Part shown: piece after piece, positions 10,527 to 21,832 of the stretch | Layout of the letters: each line of letters starts with the position of its first letter | Position numbering within the stretch: position 1 is the stretch's first letter | DNA from: Gonatopus flavifemur | Lineage: Eukaryota > Arthropoda > Insecta > Hymenoptera > Dryinidae | Direction: 5' to 3' | NCBI GenBank assembly: GCA_018340375.1 | Contig: JAFFJZ010000001.1 | Coordinates: 71,726,001 to 71,790,000 of the forward strand | DNA: 64,000 bases | Notes under the pieces: generated by a model | Database searches by the model: none | What the model saw: only the letters and a program-made list of their open reading frames with translations | Told to the model about the DNA's origin: nothing | Program-made: the position numbers and the translations under genes

Positions 10527-13364
10527 TCATGCATTAACCGACAGTTTAAACCGCTTCAAGGAAACACCAAACAATTCCATCGACCGATCGAAATTATTTG
10601 CTAATTCACAAATGCGAGAAATCGGATCATAATTTCCAAATCTTGATTTAAATTGTACAGGTCTGAATAAAAGCGCTTTCCTAACTGGTCTACCGGGGAT
10701 GTTAAAATTAACTTTACTCAGCAATGACTCGCAATCAAGAAAACCATTAATCAATTTAAAAAGAAATAGGAGATCATTCATTTGTCTCCGCTCTTCGAGG
10801 GTAGTTAAATTCATTCTGTCAAGAATTCTGGAGTAATCATGGTCAGAATATCTCATAGGGCAGCCTATTCTAAAAGCAGCAAAGCGTAAAAACTTGTGTT
10901 GCACACTCTCAATCATTCTAATATCCTTCTTCAAGTACGGAGACCAGATAGGGACGCATATTCAAGATGGGGTCTAATTAAAGAGGAATATAGTACTTTT
11001 AATGACCTAACATCTTTGAAATCACTGGAAAATCTTTTGACGAAGCCGAGATTTCTCATCGCAGTACCACAAGCTTTCACAGAATGCTCAGAAAAATCCA
11101 ATTCATCATTTATAGTTACACCAAGATCAACATAAGATTTAACAGTATTCAATGTAATATTCGCAATCTTGTAGGAGAATATGAGAGGATTCCTTGACCG
11201 CGAGATTCTCATTACACAGCATTTTCTAAGTTCAGATGCAGAGAATTACGGGTGCACCAAGAATCTAATCCCGATAATACTGACTGTAAGTGATGAACAT
11301 CCGCAAGACATTTTATGTTCTTGAAGATTTTTAGATCATCAGCAAATAACAGGAAATCACAATCATTGAGAACCTGCCCAATGTCATTTATGAATAGCAA
11401 AAATAAAAGTGGACCAAGGTGGGATCCTGGGGCACTCCCGAAGAAGGTATAATCGGTTCAGAAAAACAGTTCCGAACTTTTACCATCTGCACCCGATCAG
11501 TTAAGTAACTCTGGAACCAAAGTTTCAGATTACCAGATATTCCAAAGCTACTCAACTTAGATAGAAGAACGCTGTGAGATACAGTATCAAACGCTTTACT
11601 GAAATCAGTGTAAATAACATCAACTTGTGAGTTATTCTCCAGCGCAATGGCGGTGTAATTACAGAAAGCAGCCAAATTCGTAGTAGTAGACCTCATTGAC
11701 ATGAAACCATGTTGTTCCGGGATGATAAGAGGAGACAACAAAGGAGTAATCTTGTCAACAACCACGCGCTCAAAAATCTTAGACATAACATTTAAAATAC
11801 TTATAGGTCTATAATTCTTAGCATCCAGTTTATTACCATGCTTGAAAATAGGAGAGATCAGGCTCGTTTTCAATTCAGCAGGGAAACATCCGGAAGAAAG
11901 AGATTTATTAAAGATAAGCCAAAGCGGTCGAGAAAGAATAAATTTGCAAGACTTGAACAGCAACGGCGGAAGGCCATCAAATCCTGGGCCCTTGCTCGTA
12001 TCTAACGAATCAAGAACAGAGTAGATCTCTCCTATGGTAATATCCAAATCAGAAAGCATGTTGAATGACATATCATGTTTAGAATGGTTAACATTAACCG
12101 AGTTATGTGAAGCAAAAACCGATGAAAAGTGATCAGCAAAAAGGTTAGCCATTCCAGCTGCAGAGTCAGCAACTACATTATTTAACATGATAGTATTAGG
12201 TAAGTCATTAAATGAACGCTTACTGTTAACAAAATTCCAAAAAGATTTAACATCCTTTTGAATATTAGTCTCAACTTGGCGAATGTAATTCGAATAACAA
12301 GCCCGAGCTCGTGATTTACATTGAGCACGCAAAAAAGAGAACGCTAAATAATCGCCGCGACTATAAGACGATTTGTAAATCATATGGGCAACTTTCTTTC
12401 TTCTAATTAATTTTTTGAGCTCAGGAGTAAACCAAAGAGGATAAATAGATCTTTTGATCAATGTTTTCGGAACGTACAACTCAATAGCCACAGAAAGTTG
12501 ATCATACAAAAAACTAATAGCAGTATTTACATCCATGCATTTTAACTCCAAATCCCAATCAATTTGATTCAAATGCTGCCGAATAGAAAAAAAATCAGCC
12601 AATTTATAATTGTACCGGTAAGTGTCGGTACAAGACAAAGATCTCAATGAAAGAGAATACAATCTAATTTCGATAGGGGGATGATAAGCATCACAATGTA
12701 GGAGGTAATCAACCGGACTAATAGTTTCAACATACTCATCGGTGGTAAAAATCAAGTCCAGCATACCATTGAAATCATTGTAAATATTGTTTTGATATAA
12801 ACCAAAATAGTTGAAATATTGAGTCAAAATCTCCACCGCAGCCCTTTCATTCAGTGTCACACCGGGACGAAACGATGCTGTTAGAGAAAAGTCGTCATTG
12901 CGCCAAACCACATGCGGAAGATTGTAGTCACCGAAGAGGAAAATTGAAGAATCATAATCCTGACACAGTACCTCGGCCAGAGAAACACAATGTTCAAGGT
13001 AAAGAGATGATGATGAGGCAGGGGGGAAGTAACTTGCTCCAATAAAAACAGACTTCGAATTAAACTGCAACTTGACAAGAATATGTTCCACGCAAGTAGG
13101 CGGCAAATCAACCAATGCACTATTCAAATACTTTTTGACCGCAATCAGCACACCACCTCCTCGAGAAAAAACACTGGTGCGCCTGCTCCTGTCCAACCGA
13201 TACAAGACATAATCATTAAAGGACAATTCTTCATCAGATATGTTATCCGTTAACCAGGTTTCAGAGAAGATAATGACATCATACGTAGAAGTAAGAGATG
13301 AAAGTGAAATTTGCAAATCTTGAAGTTTAGTACGAAGACCACGAACATTCTGATAGTATATCAA
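10527..13364 (-). pseudogene. LINE ORF2: endonuclease/reverse transcriptase, three frameshifts, no ATG
   Basis: This is the catalytic polyprotein of the LINE; it would nick the target and copy the element's RNA at the break. The endonuclease shows QNVRGL (residues 5-10), SETWL (34-38), FGDYN (144-148) and CDAYHPPI (224-231). The reverse transcriptase shows YRPISIL, TDFSKAFD (586-593), SGVPQ and, after a frame change, LLFADDLKIF. The frame breaks near 11427, where GVPQ should continue GSHLGPLL, then near 11226 and 10950. Each break is explained by one missing base, and the protein resumes immediately. The joined product would be about 945 residues, a normal size. No ATG opens the frame; the region after the ORF1 stop reads ATAACTCACCC. 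Non-functional as read, unless the one-base gaps are assembly errors. Confidence 0.9.
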
Positions 13365-13372
13365 AGGGTGAG

Positions 13373-14194
13373 TTATAGGTTTTTCTGGGGCACAGTACGC
13401 GTGTCAACAATCGTTGGCAATCCATTTATATACTTGATTGTTTTGTTGGTATCACCACCATCGATTAGGTTCTTCAATTCCGCACGTAACGTGGTTAAAT
13501 AATTTCTCTCTTGAACAGTTCGATCTTGATAAATTTTAAACGGTCCATTGTGATTAGATTTACGTTTCAAGATATTGATAACATCCTGAGACGATGGAAA
13601 AGAAACACAAATAGGTCTGTGTTTGTTCGCAACCTTTTTACCGATTCTATGCAATCTAATATCATCATGAACGGAAGGATTAATATTTCGGAGTAGTGTT
13701 TTCACCTTCGCTGCATCATTTTGTTGTTGATTGTCCGGCGTCTCATCAATACCAACAATAATAATATTGCGAGATCGCTTCTGTCGCTCGTTGACTTCAT
13801 GAATAATCGTTTCAAGATCACGAGAATCATGGTCTTGTTTTGAAACGTCGAGTTTGTTCTCAACTTCAGTCAATCTCGCAGTGAGGGAAAGAATAGTTTG
13901 ACTAAGAGAAACTATTTTGTCCTCGTAAACCCGAGCCATTTCATCACGAAATTTCGAGAATTCTTCATGGATGAGCTCCTTTATATTTACCAGTAGAGAC
14001 AAGTCTTCTGGCAAAGATGAATCAATTTGATGTGAAGAAGCATCTGAACAATCGATGAGTTTGTTCACACTCCACGGATGATTACATCTGTGCACACATC
14101 CTGGATGCGAATGAATATTACACGTATGACAGCTCACAGGATGAGAGACAGGCTTAGTACAACCTTTACAGATTTTCTTATCATGTTGTGACAT
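13373..14194 (-). CDS. LINE ORF1: nucleic-acid-binding protein with PHD-like zinc finger
   Basis: A complete 273-codon frame from a true ATG to TAA. Residues 9-37 hold Cys/His spacing C-x2-C-x9-C-x2-C-x4-H-x2-C, a PHD- or RING-like finger seen in some LINE ORF1 proteins. Residues about 65-135 are rich in leucine, lysine and glutamate with heptad-like spacing, probably a coiled coil for oligomerisation. Residues about 138-235 (SRNIIIVGIDE, then RPICVSFPSSQDV) look like an RRM-type fold. In related elements this protein coats the element's RNA. It lies directly upstream of ORF2, and its stop codon is 8 bases before the first ORF2 codon assigned here. No frameshifts or premature stops are seen. 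Confidence 0.88.
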   Translation of the reverse strand: MSQHDKKICKGCTKPVSHPVSCHTCNIHSHPGCVHRCNHPWSVNKLIDCSDASSHQIDSSLPEDLSLLVNIKELIHEEFSKFRDEMARVYEDKIVSLSQTILSLTARLTEVENKLDVSKQDHDSRDLETIIHEVNERQKRSRNIIIVGIDETPDNQQQNDAAKVKTLLRNINPSVHDDIRLHRIGKKVANKHRPICVSFPSSQDVINILKRKSNHNGPFKIYQDRTVQERNYLTTLRAELKNLIDGGDTNKTIKYINGLPTIVDTRTVPQKNL

Positions 14195-14570
14195 TTTAAA
14201 TATATGAAAAGATCAAAACGTAGAGCAGATGATAATCACTGGTACTAGTAACACACAACACACACACACGAGTAATGGTCTGTTTACTGTTTTCGTATCA
14301 CACAACGAAGCGGCAATGTAAGTGACAGTATGTATGTTAGGCTACTGTATCCGTGAGACGAAACTTTTCGACAAATGATGATTACAAATCAGTAAAAACG
14401 TGGTAGATAAGGCACAAACCGGAAAGTGAAATACTACACGAGATGCACAGTAAAAAACACTATACCGAGCGAACTGAATAGCAGTTAAATAGACACTATT
14501 AAAAGCAACGGATGAGAAAATTATCGGAGCAGCAAATGCACGTCAAACTCGCATGGCGTCTTGTTTATAT
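14195..14570 (-). promoter_or_regulatory. LINE 5' untranslated region / internal promoter
   Basis: About 375 bp upstream of ORF1 on the element's strand, GC-balanced and without coding features. LINEs of this kind carry an internal promoter here, but no specific site can be shown by eye. The outer boundary is uncertain. Confidence 0.5.
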
Positions 14571-14584
14571 AATGAATTCTAAGT

Positions 14585-15290
14585 GTTGCAATTTTCCCGA
14601 TGTACAAGAGTAGTTTGGAAGGCTATCGACTTAAGAAAGAGAGCGTTAGACCTGTGTGGTAGATTTTTTCAGTTTCTAATATGGTCATTCTGTCAATCAA
14701 GTGGTTGTCTCAGCTTTGGCCTGATCATCCGAAGTGAATGTTCATGCAGTGAACTATTTCTTTAGGTTCGGGGGTGTAAAGCCATCCCTGAGAATCAAAT
14801 CTAGCAAATGTGGCGGATGTGAAAGCACTTCTAAGCGTAGATTATGTAGTTTTGTAACAACACGTGGATACTGGCGCATTATTATGGTGGAATAGCTTTT
14901 CCTTCCTGACCAGATGTCGATGTTGAGGCTAACCAGTACCCTTCAATCGGTTTAGTACCGAAGCGTAATACTCTTCATCGATGGCGCTGCCTTTTTCCAG
15001 GTAGTCCGTAAGCACGATACCACAAAAATTCCGAAAACTGTAGCCACAACTTTTCTTGAAGATTGAACTATTGTAGTTTTTTTTCCCGCACTTTCACCTC
15101 CTCGTATTCAAAGTTCACACTGCTGTTCAATTTCCGGCGTATGGTAACGGATAATGCATGTTTCATTGACTGGTATGGAATATAGAGAGACCTTAGCGGA
15201 ATTATGTCTAGATGAGATTCAATGCTTGAGGAGTGTTCGTCCGAACGTGCTTTCGGTCGACTGTAAACAAACGCGGCAGTTATCGAATGG
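14585..15290 (-). pseudogene. mariner transposase relic (D,D34D family), inactive
   Basis: Several frames of the - strand carry mariner transposase blocks in the right order: SRPKARSDEH (15262-15230), VNETC (about 15170-15155, family DETW), YHTPEIEQQ, GESAGKK, SRKVVATVF, DYLEKGSAIDEEYYASVL (from 15006), EKLFHHNNAP (about 14904-14874, family HQDNAP), LSHPPHLLDLILRDG (family HPPYSPDLAPSDY) and NLKK. The first catalytic Asp (DETW) and the second (HQDN) both read Asn; only the third Asp position remains. Frameshifts and stops occur throughout and most of the N-terminal DNA-binding region is missing. An intact transposase is about 345 residues. The LINE 5' end lies just downstream, and no terminal inverted repeat could be fixed. 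Confidence 0.85.
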
Positions 15291-15831
15291 GGAAACTTGC
15301 TCATACACAAACCATATCATGTGAAATAGGATTGATCCGATCTATCGAGATGATTGGGATATCAGAAAGCGGTAATGGCTGCCAGCCATTAACGTTGAAA
15401 TTGGGGGTATGGATTCTTGTAATGATTTTTAGGCGTCCTGGGCACTTATCATTTTGAATCACGACCATGTTTTCCCAGTTAACATTCTTTCTATTGGAAA
15501 CGAAATGAATGAATTTTCTGTGCAAGAACCTAACTTTCTTGACATAAAGTAGTCGGCAATAATTTGAACTAAATTCTATCCATTTTTCATATGAATTCCC
15601 ACAATTGAACAAACGGAGCTGAAACTTTGCAACGCACCAAATCGGATTGGGTGGCATTGTAATTATAATTTCCTGTTTTAATATGCACCGCTCTTGTCAA
15701 TGTTGACTACAGAATGAAGCTTGGTCGACACTAATCGGCAAGAATTGAAAATTTGGACAACAATTTTTAGTGGATTTTTGAATGATTTTAGTGAATTCAC
15801 AAACAATTTTTGCCAATTGAGAAACTTTCCC
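15291..15831. other. unannotated stretch with an unrecognised 118-aa open frame on the - strand
   Basis: A complete ATG-started frame of 118 codons (15657-15301, -) begins MPPNPIWCVAKFQLRLF. It has scattered Cys, Trp and Pro but no motif I recognise, and no splice or promoter context. It sits directly upstream of the mariner relic on the same strand, but does not resemble the mariner N-terminus. It may be a decayed part of another repeat. I do not call it a gene. Confidence 0.2.
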
Positions 15832-15933
15832 AGATAAACATAATTTGTGGCATCCCCCAGTTCTTCTCAGGGCCTGGTCAGATCCTGAAAACAGCTGTGG
15901 AATGCCGCGAATTATTTCCACCAGGGTTTATCT
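15832..15933. repeat. imperfect palindrome, 102 bp
   Basis: Ends AGATAAAC and GTTTATCT pair. The arms carry TTGTGGCATCCC against GGAATGCCGC, with a GGCCTGGTCAGATCCTG centre. Possibly a small inverted-repeat element; no target duplication seen. Confidence 0.5.
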
Positions 15934-16024
15934 TGGTGTGCAATGTAGAAAACAATAATCATTCGATTCGCCGCTACAAAATGTTTTATGAAAAAATCCT
16001 TTATGAGAGGGCCTTTTTCTCAAT

Positions 16025-16110
16025 GATTTAGAGTGGTTTTATCTCACTTTTTGGAGAATTCAACAACCCTCAAAGCGGATTAGTTCCTCAAAATGGGGAA
16101 CAAATTCCCA
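16025..16110 (+). repeat. dispersed repeat, copy 1 of 3
   Basis: It shares the ordered words TCTCACTTTTTGGA, TCAACAACC, AAAGC and CAAATTCCC with 47190-47275, and, more distantly and inverted, with 60750-60865. The copies are imperfect and non-coding, so this is an old interspersed family. Confidence 0.5.
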
Positions 16111-16518
16111 ACGCATATCAACCTAGAATGTATCTCAAACTGATCTATGCAGCTGAGTATCCCTCTGGGACGGGAGAAACTAAATTTCTTGCCAGTTTCA
16201 GGATAAAATTCAGCCACTCTCCGTTTCACTTCCTACACTACGTTGAACATGACAACAGAAATTCTGTGGGTTTTGTTGAAACGGAGTATTCAGAATCTGA
16301 CGTTTCAAAACAATACGTATAATCATAATCATCTCAAACCTTGAATCAATGTAGGTACATAGAAACACTATCACGCAATGCGTGATCCTTGCAGTAAGAT
16401 TTGTAGGTGCATGCAATCGGGTAAAAGTAGCTTAAAACATTATAAAATGTACAGAATTATATCTTCCGTGTTACACGAGGCAAAATTGTATGATCGTTTC
16501 GATTAACCGTATACTTGA

Positions 16519-16638
16519 ATTTGGCTCACCCCAAACTCTTGACTACCTGCACCAAAAATTTATTTGTGAAAAACAGGTAGTTGACAGCATTAACCGAATT
16601 TCTGCTTCGGGCAGCCATAAGTTTGGGGTGAGCCAAAT
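16519..16638. mobile_element. short hairpin MITE, 120 bp
   Basis: Arms ATTTGGCTCACCCCAAACTC and AGTTTGGGGTGAGCCAAAT are inverted copies. Inside them a second pair (GACTACCTG / CAGGTAGTT) continues the hairpin. An open frame crosses it (16490-16876), but its sequence simply reflects the hairpin. Confidence 0.65.
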
Positions 16639-19430
16639 GCAGCCATACCGGTGTTTAATACGTGTATGTTATAGGCATTCCATGTTGTCTGTGGAGACGT
16701 TTGATGAAATACTTTGTAGCCACTCTATGCTGGGTGATGAATTTTTTGACATGCAGGAGCGCTCCCCCTTGCTATTGAAAAAATCAAAATTCAAGAGGAA
16801 AGTCCCAGAATTTGTATGGTGGGTCAAGAAAATATCTGTATATATAATAATTATGTTATACAAAATTCCAGAATAACGTAAATTCTCTTAGTTCTTAAAT
16901 AACAAAAGCAATTTTGCTATTATTGCGAGTGGGAATAAGATGGGATTCACTATGAATTCCTCCAGAGTTTTATGTATGAAATTCCACGAAGTTGAATTTG
17001 ACATCGGCTGACAAAAGTTTACATAACATATTTTTCTGTATAGCAATGTACTCTTCATTAAAATTCAACTTCTCTTGATGGATCATGTTTTCAATACATA
17101 CGCGGCATGTATCAATTCGGAATCGAGAAATGTCATTGACACGAGTAGATTATTCTTTTGCAATTTCTCGAAAAATATGATGGATCATATTCAAAGAGAA
17201 ATCATTGGTGTCATTAAAAATTTCTTAAGAATAACCATTTTTTCTCGTACTTGAATGAATCGAATATCAATTTGACAGATAGTTTCGAATGTACCGTTTC
17301 GAGAATCGCTCAAGGACCATTATATTACAAGCGCGTTAATAATAGATGTTCTTTATGACTCAAACTAGAAACGTATTCCTGCGAAATATTCAACGTTTAG
17401 GTCAAAGGGAATGAGGAGAATTTCATTCAAACGTAGTGAGGAATAATAAGATATCATCATTGCAATATGGAGAACGAGTTATTAGCATGTAAATCATTCA
17501 GATTTTTTCACAAATATTATGTCAACATAACTTTTTGAAGATATCAAGTTTGTTATTGAAAACTCAGTTTTTCCAAATTACATTCGCTTCATATTATAAA
17601 GAAAAATTCATCACTATTCATGGAATATTTAAGAACTTTCGTGCAGTGTTGCAAGATTTCTATTGATACATAAATATTTGAATCAGAATCAAATATGCCA
17701 CATCACAATAATGCAGGGTGTAGCTGATTCAATGGTTTAATTCTCCAGACGAGAACAAGCATGCGGCAGCCTTTCTTTCGATAAAATTTTCTCTAAGATT
17801 GATAACTATCCGAGACATCTGCATTTTTCAATGTTTCGAAAAAATTCAATGATTTGAAAAACATCGCAACTGACACTTTCAGAAGTAAATTCAAATTCAA
17901 CACCATCTCTTGAGTTGGAAACAGGGAGATCTTTTGAAAACGACTTGCATGGTCCTCTTAGCATTCTTCCGTTTGGAGTTGAATCGCCTTGAAATGTCCT
18001 GAATTGTATCCAATCTGAATTCAGAATTTTAAATCGCTATAACTCTAGAATCGAGAACGATCCCCAAGAGAACACAAACCTTCGAGGTTAAATTCACGTC
18101 CATTGTACGCGAATTCACGTTCATGGAACGTTCAATGGACCTCTATTGAACATTCCTTGAACCTGTTTTTGAAAGAATTGGAACATATCTCACGAATTCA
18201 GTCCCAAAGAAATTTTTCGCAAAAGAGGAAGTTATTCATTGAAAATTCGTATGAAGAATATTATGCAATTTTTTCATTATGCATCCAATGCATTGGTGCA
18301 TCGATTGTAAAAATATGATCCATGGACATTTAAGTATATTGATGTAACAAATGAAGAGAAAATTTGCACAATTTACGATTTTCTTATATCATCTTTCATC
18401 CGAACGAAAAGTATTCAAGATAATTTTATGAGTTTGTTATGAAATCCAGTATCATTGTTATGATCATAAAATTTCACAGAAAGAGAGAAAGAGGGAGGGA
18501 AAAAATGAGAAAAAAAAAATATTCATCATTTTCTCATCCTGAATAATATCATTATAAATGTTTTAGTTGTCCAAATGTTTTGATTCTCATCATTATTGGA
18601 CCCGATACGTCTCTTCTTGACATTTTACTGAGAAACGTGAGTCATCATCCCATGCTTGGAACGATAACTCATTCGATTTGAATGTATGACAAATGATGGA
18701 GTTTGATTTGAAAAGTAAGATTTAGGTAGTAATCGATGGAATTATAATGGTTAATATCGTATTCTCGGAACGCGACAAAACATCTTGATCGTAAAACAAG
18801 GACAAGCTAAGTTTACAAATAATACCGCTACTTAAGTAAACGGTTCGTCAGTGATTCAAATTTTATGTCTTCGTTTTTTCCCCATCCTTCTTCTCTCATA
18901 TCTTTTCTCCTTTGACGTGAAGGCTTAATATGATTTTTATGTTTACCCAACTTCGAATATAAAACTCACATTTAGTTGTATTTACATAGTCATCGTCGCT
19001 ATAACCTTCTTGATGAATTGATTACTTACCACAAATACGAGAGAACATAATTTAATTTGAGTGTTTCCAGATTGCATATGTATTCGACGATTGAGGTTTT
19101 TGCATCTTATGCGCAAACAGAATTGAAGTTAGCGATGATTATATATATCCTTCGTGACGGAGACGTATCCTTGTAGCAACATTCCAATACGAAGGACTTT
19201 ATTGAGTTCTCTGGATGATTTTATGAACTTTCTTGAGTTCTTATTTGGGTGACTGAAGTCGACGAATTATTATGTATCAATAAGATTTTCCTTTGAAAAT
19301 TCTCAAATTCCATCTCACTATGAGGAATATGCAATCCAACTGTGTGAATCTTCGCACAAGGATTTATTGGAGTATTCAAAAATTCGTTCACCTTTGTAGA
19401 AAGGGGAATTTTCACTCAAGGATTTATTCG
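16639..19430. other. unannotated AT-rich stretch
   Basis: No supported gene. There is a small palindrome at 18127-18158 (GGAACGTTCAAT paired with ATTGAACATTCC) and a purine-rich run at 18478-18520. Otherwise nothing stands out. Confidence 0.35.
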
Positions 19431-19655
19431 ACAAAAACGATCTCACCGTGCCATGTATGGTCTGGTCCGAAAATTGGTCATATATGGAAGATTTATCTCA
19501 CTTGGGGATATAATTACATCGGATGGATCTTTGACGGTTGCCATAACGAGGAGTGCTCTTACATTTGCTTTCAGTGGAAAAAGAAAGGAGATGTGGATGC
19601 TACAGCCTATGGCAACTCATCATGAATCCTCAGATTATGGCCAAGTGTGATCCAT
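19431..19655 (+). other. block open in several frames, unresolved
   Basis: Over about 200 bp two + frames are open at once, with a TGCTTTCAG acceptor-like site at about 19574. Any of the three frames after it reaches a stop within 16-27 codons (for example one ending SSDYGQV). This could be a terminal exon or a decayed repeat. I do not recognise a protein. Confidence 0.2.
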
Positions 19656-20779
19656 TTTGAATTCATAAACCTGTCATATCTGATGGAATCTCACCCTACC
19701 TGTGCCATTTCAAATATTCCATAGAATCTCATTGACAAATCGAGAATGGGACGAGTTTTAATGGAATTCAATGGGATTTGATCAGAACTTTGAACACTTT
19801 CAATGGCATTTTATGAAATATTTCTATCAAGCTGAGTAGAAATTAGATCGGTGTCCACGAAGTAGATCTGGAGTATGTGAAAATGTAGCCGAGTCATTGT
19901 GATCATAACAACCCTCGAATTGGCTCAATCTGATGCGGATTTACAAAATAAAATCCATGAGATACGAAATAAGAAGGACTTATGAATCCAAGATTTTTGT
20001 GAAAACGAGAGGTTTGCTACAATTTTCAATTTATATGCATTTTTGTTGAGAAGATCTGAGGTAGTTGACATATTTGTGATGCTACGCACTATCTAAATGA
20101 ACTAAATGAACACCGCGATTCGTTCCACATATCTCATTATTGGACCCATCGTTTTCAACTATGTGGGAAAATTCTCGAAGAACTGATATGTATCCATATC
20201 AATTATAATATCAAAATTATTTGGGGTGCGTTACACCCCAGAGTGGAGTCCTAGGATTGTATATGATGTTCATCTCATTTTGCGAATGCTTAAGAAAATA
20301 ATCGTATCCTTTCGAGAAACCTCATTGTTACGGATCATAATGAGTGGAATTACATCGATGAAGCACTCAGCAATCGTTTAAAACTCCCTCTATAGTAGAC
20401 TTCAACGCGACTTCATCTACATTCATATATACTAAATGATTTGGGGATCTTACAGAGCTAGTGATAGGCGATATCTGCAAGTATCGAAGCTTGATACAAA
20501 TTTGAAAGCGAATAACTCCACTATCAGATATAACCAAATTGTAGAAAATTTCCAAAATTATATAGAAATTATATATAATTTCATCAAAGTTATACATTAA
20601 ACAAATTGAATTATATGTGATTTAAAAAATTTTTCCACTCGGGCACCCATCGCTATACCGCACAACCAATCAAGTGGGAAAATCGTGTAAATTATGTATA
20701 TTTCATATGAAATTGTATATGAATTATGTATAAACTTTATTGACTTACATATAAAGTATATGTAATTTCGAACTTTGGC
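19656..20779. other. unannotated AT-rich stretch
   Basis: No gene seen. It holds words resembling the dispersed sequences near 33.7 and 62.9 kb (around 19690-19810, AATGGGATTTGATC) and AT-rich palindromic words at 20550-20600 and 20695-20770. Confidence 0.35.
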
Positions 20780-21269
20780 TATTGATGCAGGATATTTCAC
20801 GATATCGATATTTTATATACAATTTGTATGCAGGGTGTCCCAGAATTCGTGGACCGGATTTCACAGGTATATTCTTCTGCAGCCAAAATGCAATAATTTC
20901 CCGTTTGGAAAAAATTTTTTCGACGCCAAATCGCTTTAGCTCCGGAACTATCGATGATAAAATAGTTTGTTTTTTTTCCTCACAAATCCGCCGTTTTCCA
21001 ACTTAGCGAAAGATGTTGAGCTCAAGTATGTAGCACACAGTGTTTTTGAATGATTTGGATTTGAAAAAAAAATCTGAAAATGCTCATATCTCCAAAACTA
21101 AACGTCGAAAAAATTTTGTCCGAACGGGAAATTATTGCATTTTGACTGCAGAATATACCTGTGAAATCTGGTCCGCGAATTCTGGGAGACCCTGCATAGT
21201 TCGCATCAATATAAACTCGACAAAGTTTCTATACAAAATATCGATATCGTGAAATATCGTGTATCACCA
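20780..21269. mobile_element. hAT-type MITE with 8-bp target duplication, split by an insertion
   Basis: The left end TATTGATGCAGGATATTTC and right end GAAATATCGTGTATCACCA are inverted copies. They are flanked on both sides by ACTTTGGC (20772-20779 and 21270-21277), an exact 8-bp duplication as made by hAT transposases. Just inside, GATATCGATATTTTATA pairs with ATATCGATATC. Removing the inner element at 20829-21196 and one TA leaves about 120 bp, the size of its relatives at 44061 and 47713. Confidence 0.85.
20829..21196. mobile_element. palindromic Tc1/mariner-like MITE nested in the hAT MITE
   Basis: It starts TGCAGGGTGTCCCAGAATTC and ends with the inverted GAATTCTGGGAGACCCTGCA. It is flanked by TA on both sides (20827-20828, 21197-21198). 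Pairing continues inward (GGACCGGATTTCACAGGTAT against ATACCTGTGAAATCTGGTCC). 368 bp, non-coding, inserted between the arms of the older hAT MITE. Confidence 0.85.
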
Positions 21270-21347
21270 ACTTTGGCACATTCTTTAACTAAACTGGAGC
21301 AACTTTTGTACGTGATGGAATGCTATTTGCGGTTTAATTTTTGAGGG
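21270..21347. other. short spacer between elements
   Basis: Begins with the right copy of the ACTTTGGC duplication. Nothing else seen. Confidence 0.4.
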
Positions 21348-21832
21348 GCACATTTTTAAATTTCTCAAGAAATCTAAATACCTCAAAGTGCTGTGCCAGG
21401 AATGTTTATGTATGATACCATTCGCCAAGTCAGATTCTCAGACCAACAACTGAATCACTCATAATGGAGATAGGCGGTATTTTAAAATAGAAACTTCAAC
21501 AAACTTGAAATTTGATAGAAATTTATAGAGAATAAATGGATTTGGTATTCAAAAATATCAAAAATCTCAATATTACCCATTTCTGACTAATAATTGTACT
21601 GTAGTTTTTCCTTCTGGAATCACATCAGTTTGAAATTTTCATTTCAACTAATCGAAATTCGACAAATTTAACCACTGTAACTCCAAAACGAAGAGTACAA
21701 AATTCATTGAATTGTTTTATTAAAAATCTATCATTCACCAGTTTGGAGAAATCTGCGTGTGGAAGCTGAAGCATTACCGAGATATCCAGATTTCTTGAAA
21801 GTTTTGAAAAATGCCGAGTATTTTCATAGCCA
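21348..21832. mobile_element. degenerate palindromic element, probably of the 24644 type
   Basis: The left segment CATTTTTAAATTTCTCAAGA followed by AATCTAAATACCTC pairs with a right segment that reads GAGATATCCAGATTTCTTG then AAAAATG. Spacing (about 485 bp) and inner words resemble the 511-bp palindrome at 24644. Ends are approximate and strongly diverged. Confidence 0.4.

Larger units (their letters stand above)
10405..14570 (-). mobile_element. non-LTR retrotransposon (LINE), Jockey/CR1 group, nearly full length
   Basis: A 4.2-kb LINE is inserted in - orientation. Its 3' end is a 24-base poly(A) tail (poly(T) at 10405-10428 on the + strand) directly after AATAAA. Reading from right to left it has a 5' leader (about 14570-14195), ORF1 (14194-13373), a 9-bp gap, and ORF2 with an apurinic-type endonuclease and reverse transcriptase ending at 10527. 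A tail this long and an uninterrupted ORF1 suggest a fairly recent insertion. The clade (Jockey, CR1 or relatives) is not settled. The 5' end is set where the leader gives way to the mariner relic and is approximate. I did not find a convincing target-site duplication. Confidence 0.93.

Noticed and set aside
16490..16876. 128-codon + strand open frame with a true ATG
   Set aside because: Its first half lies on the hairpin MITE at 16519-16638 and the rest has no recognisable features.
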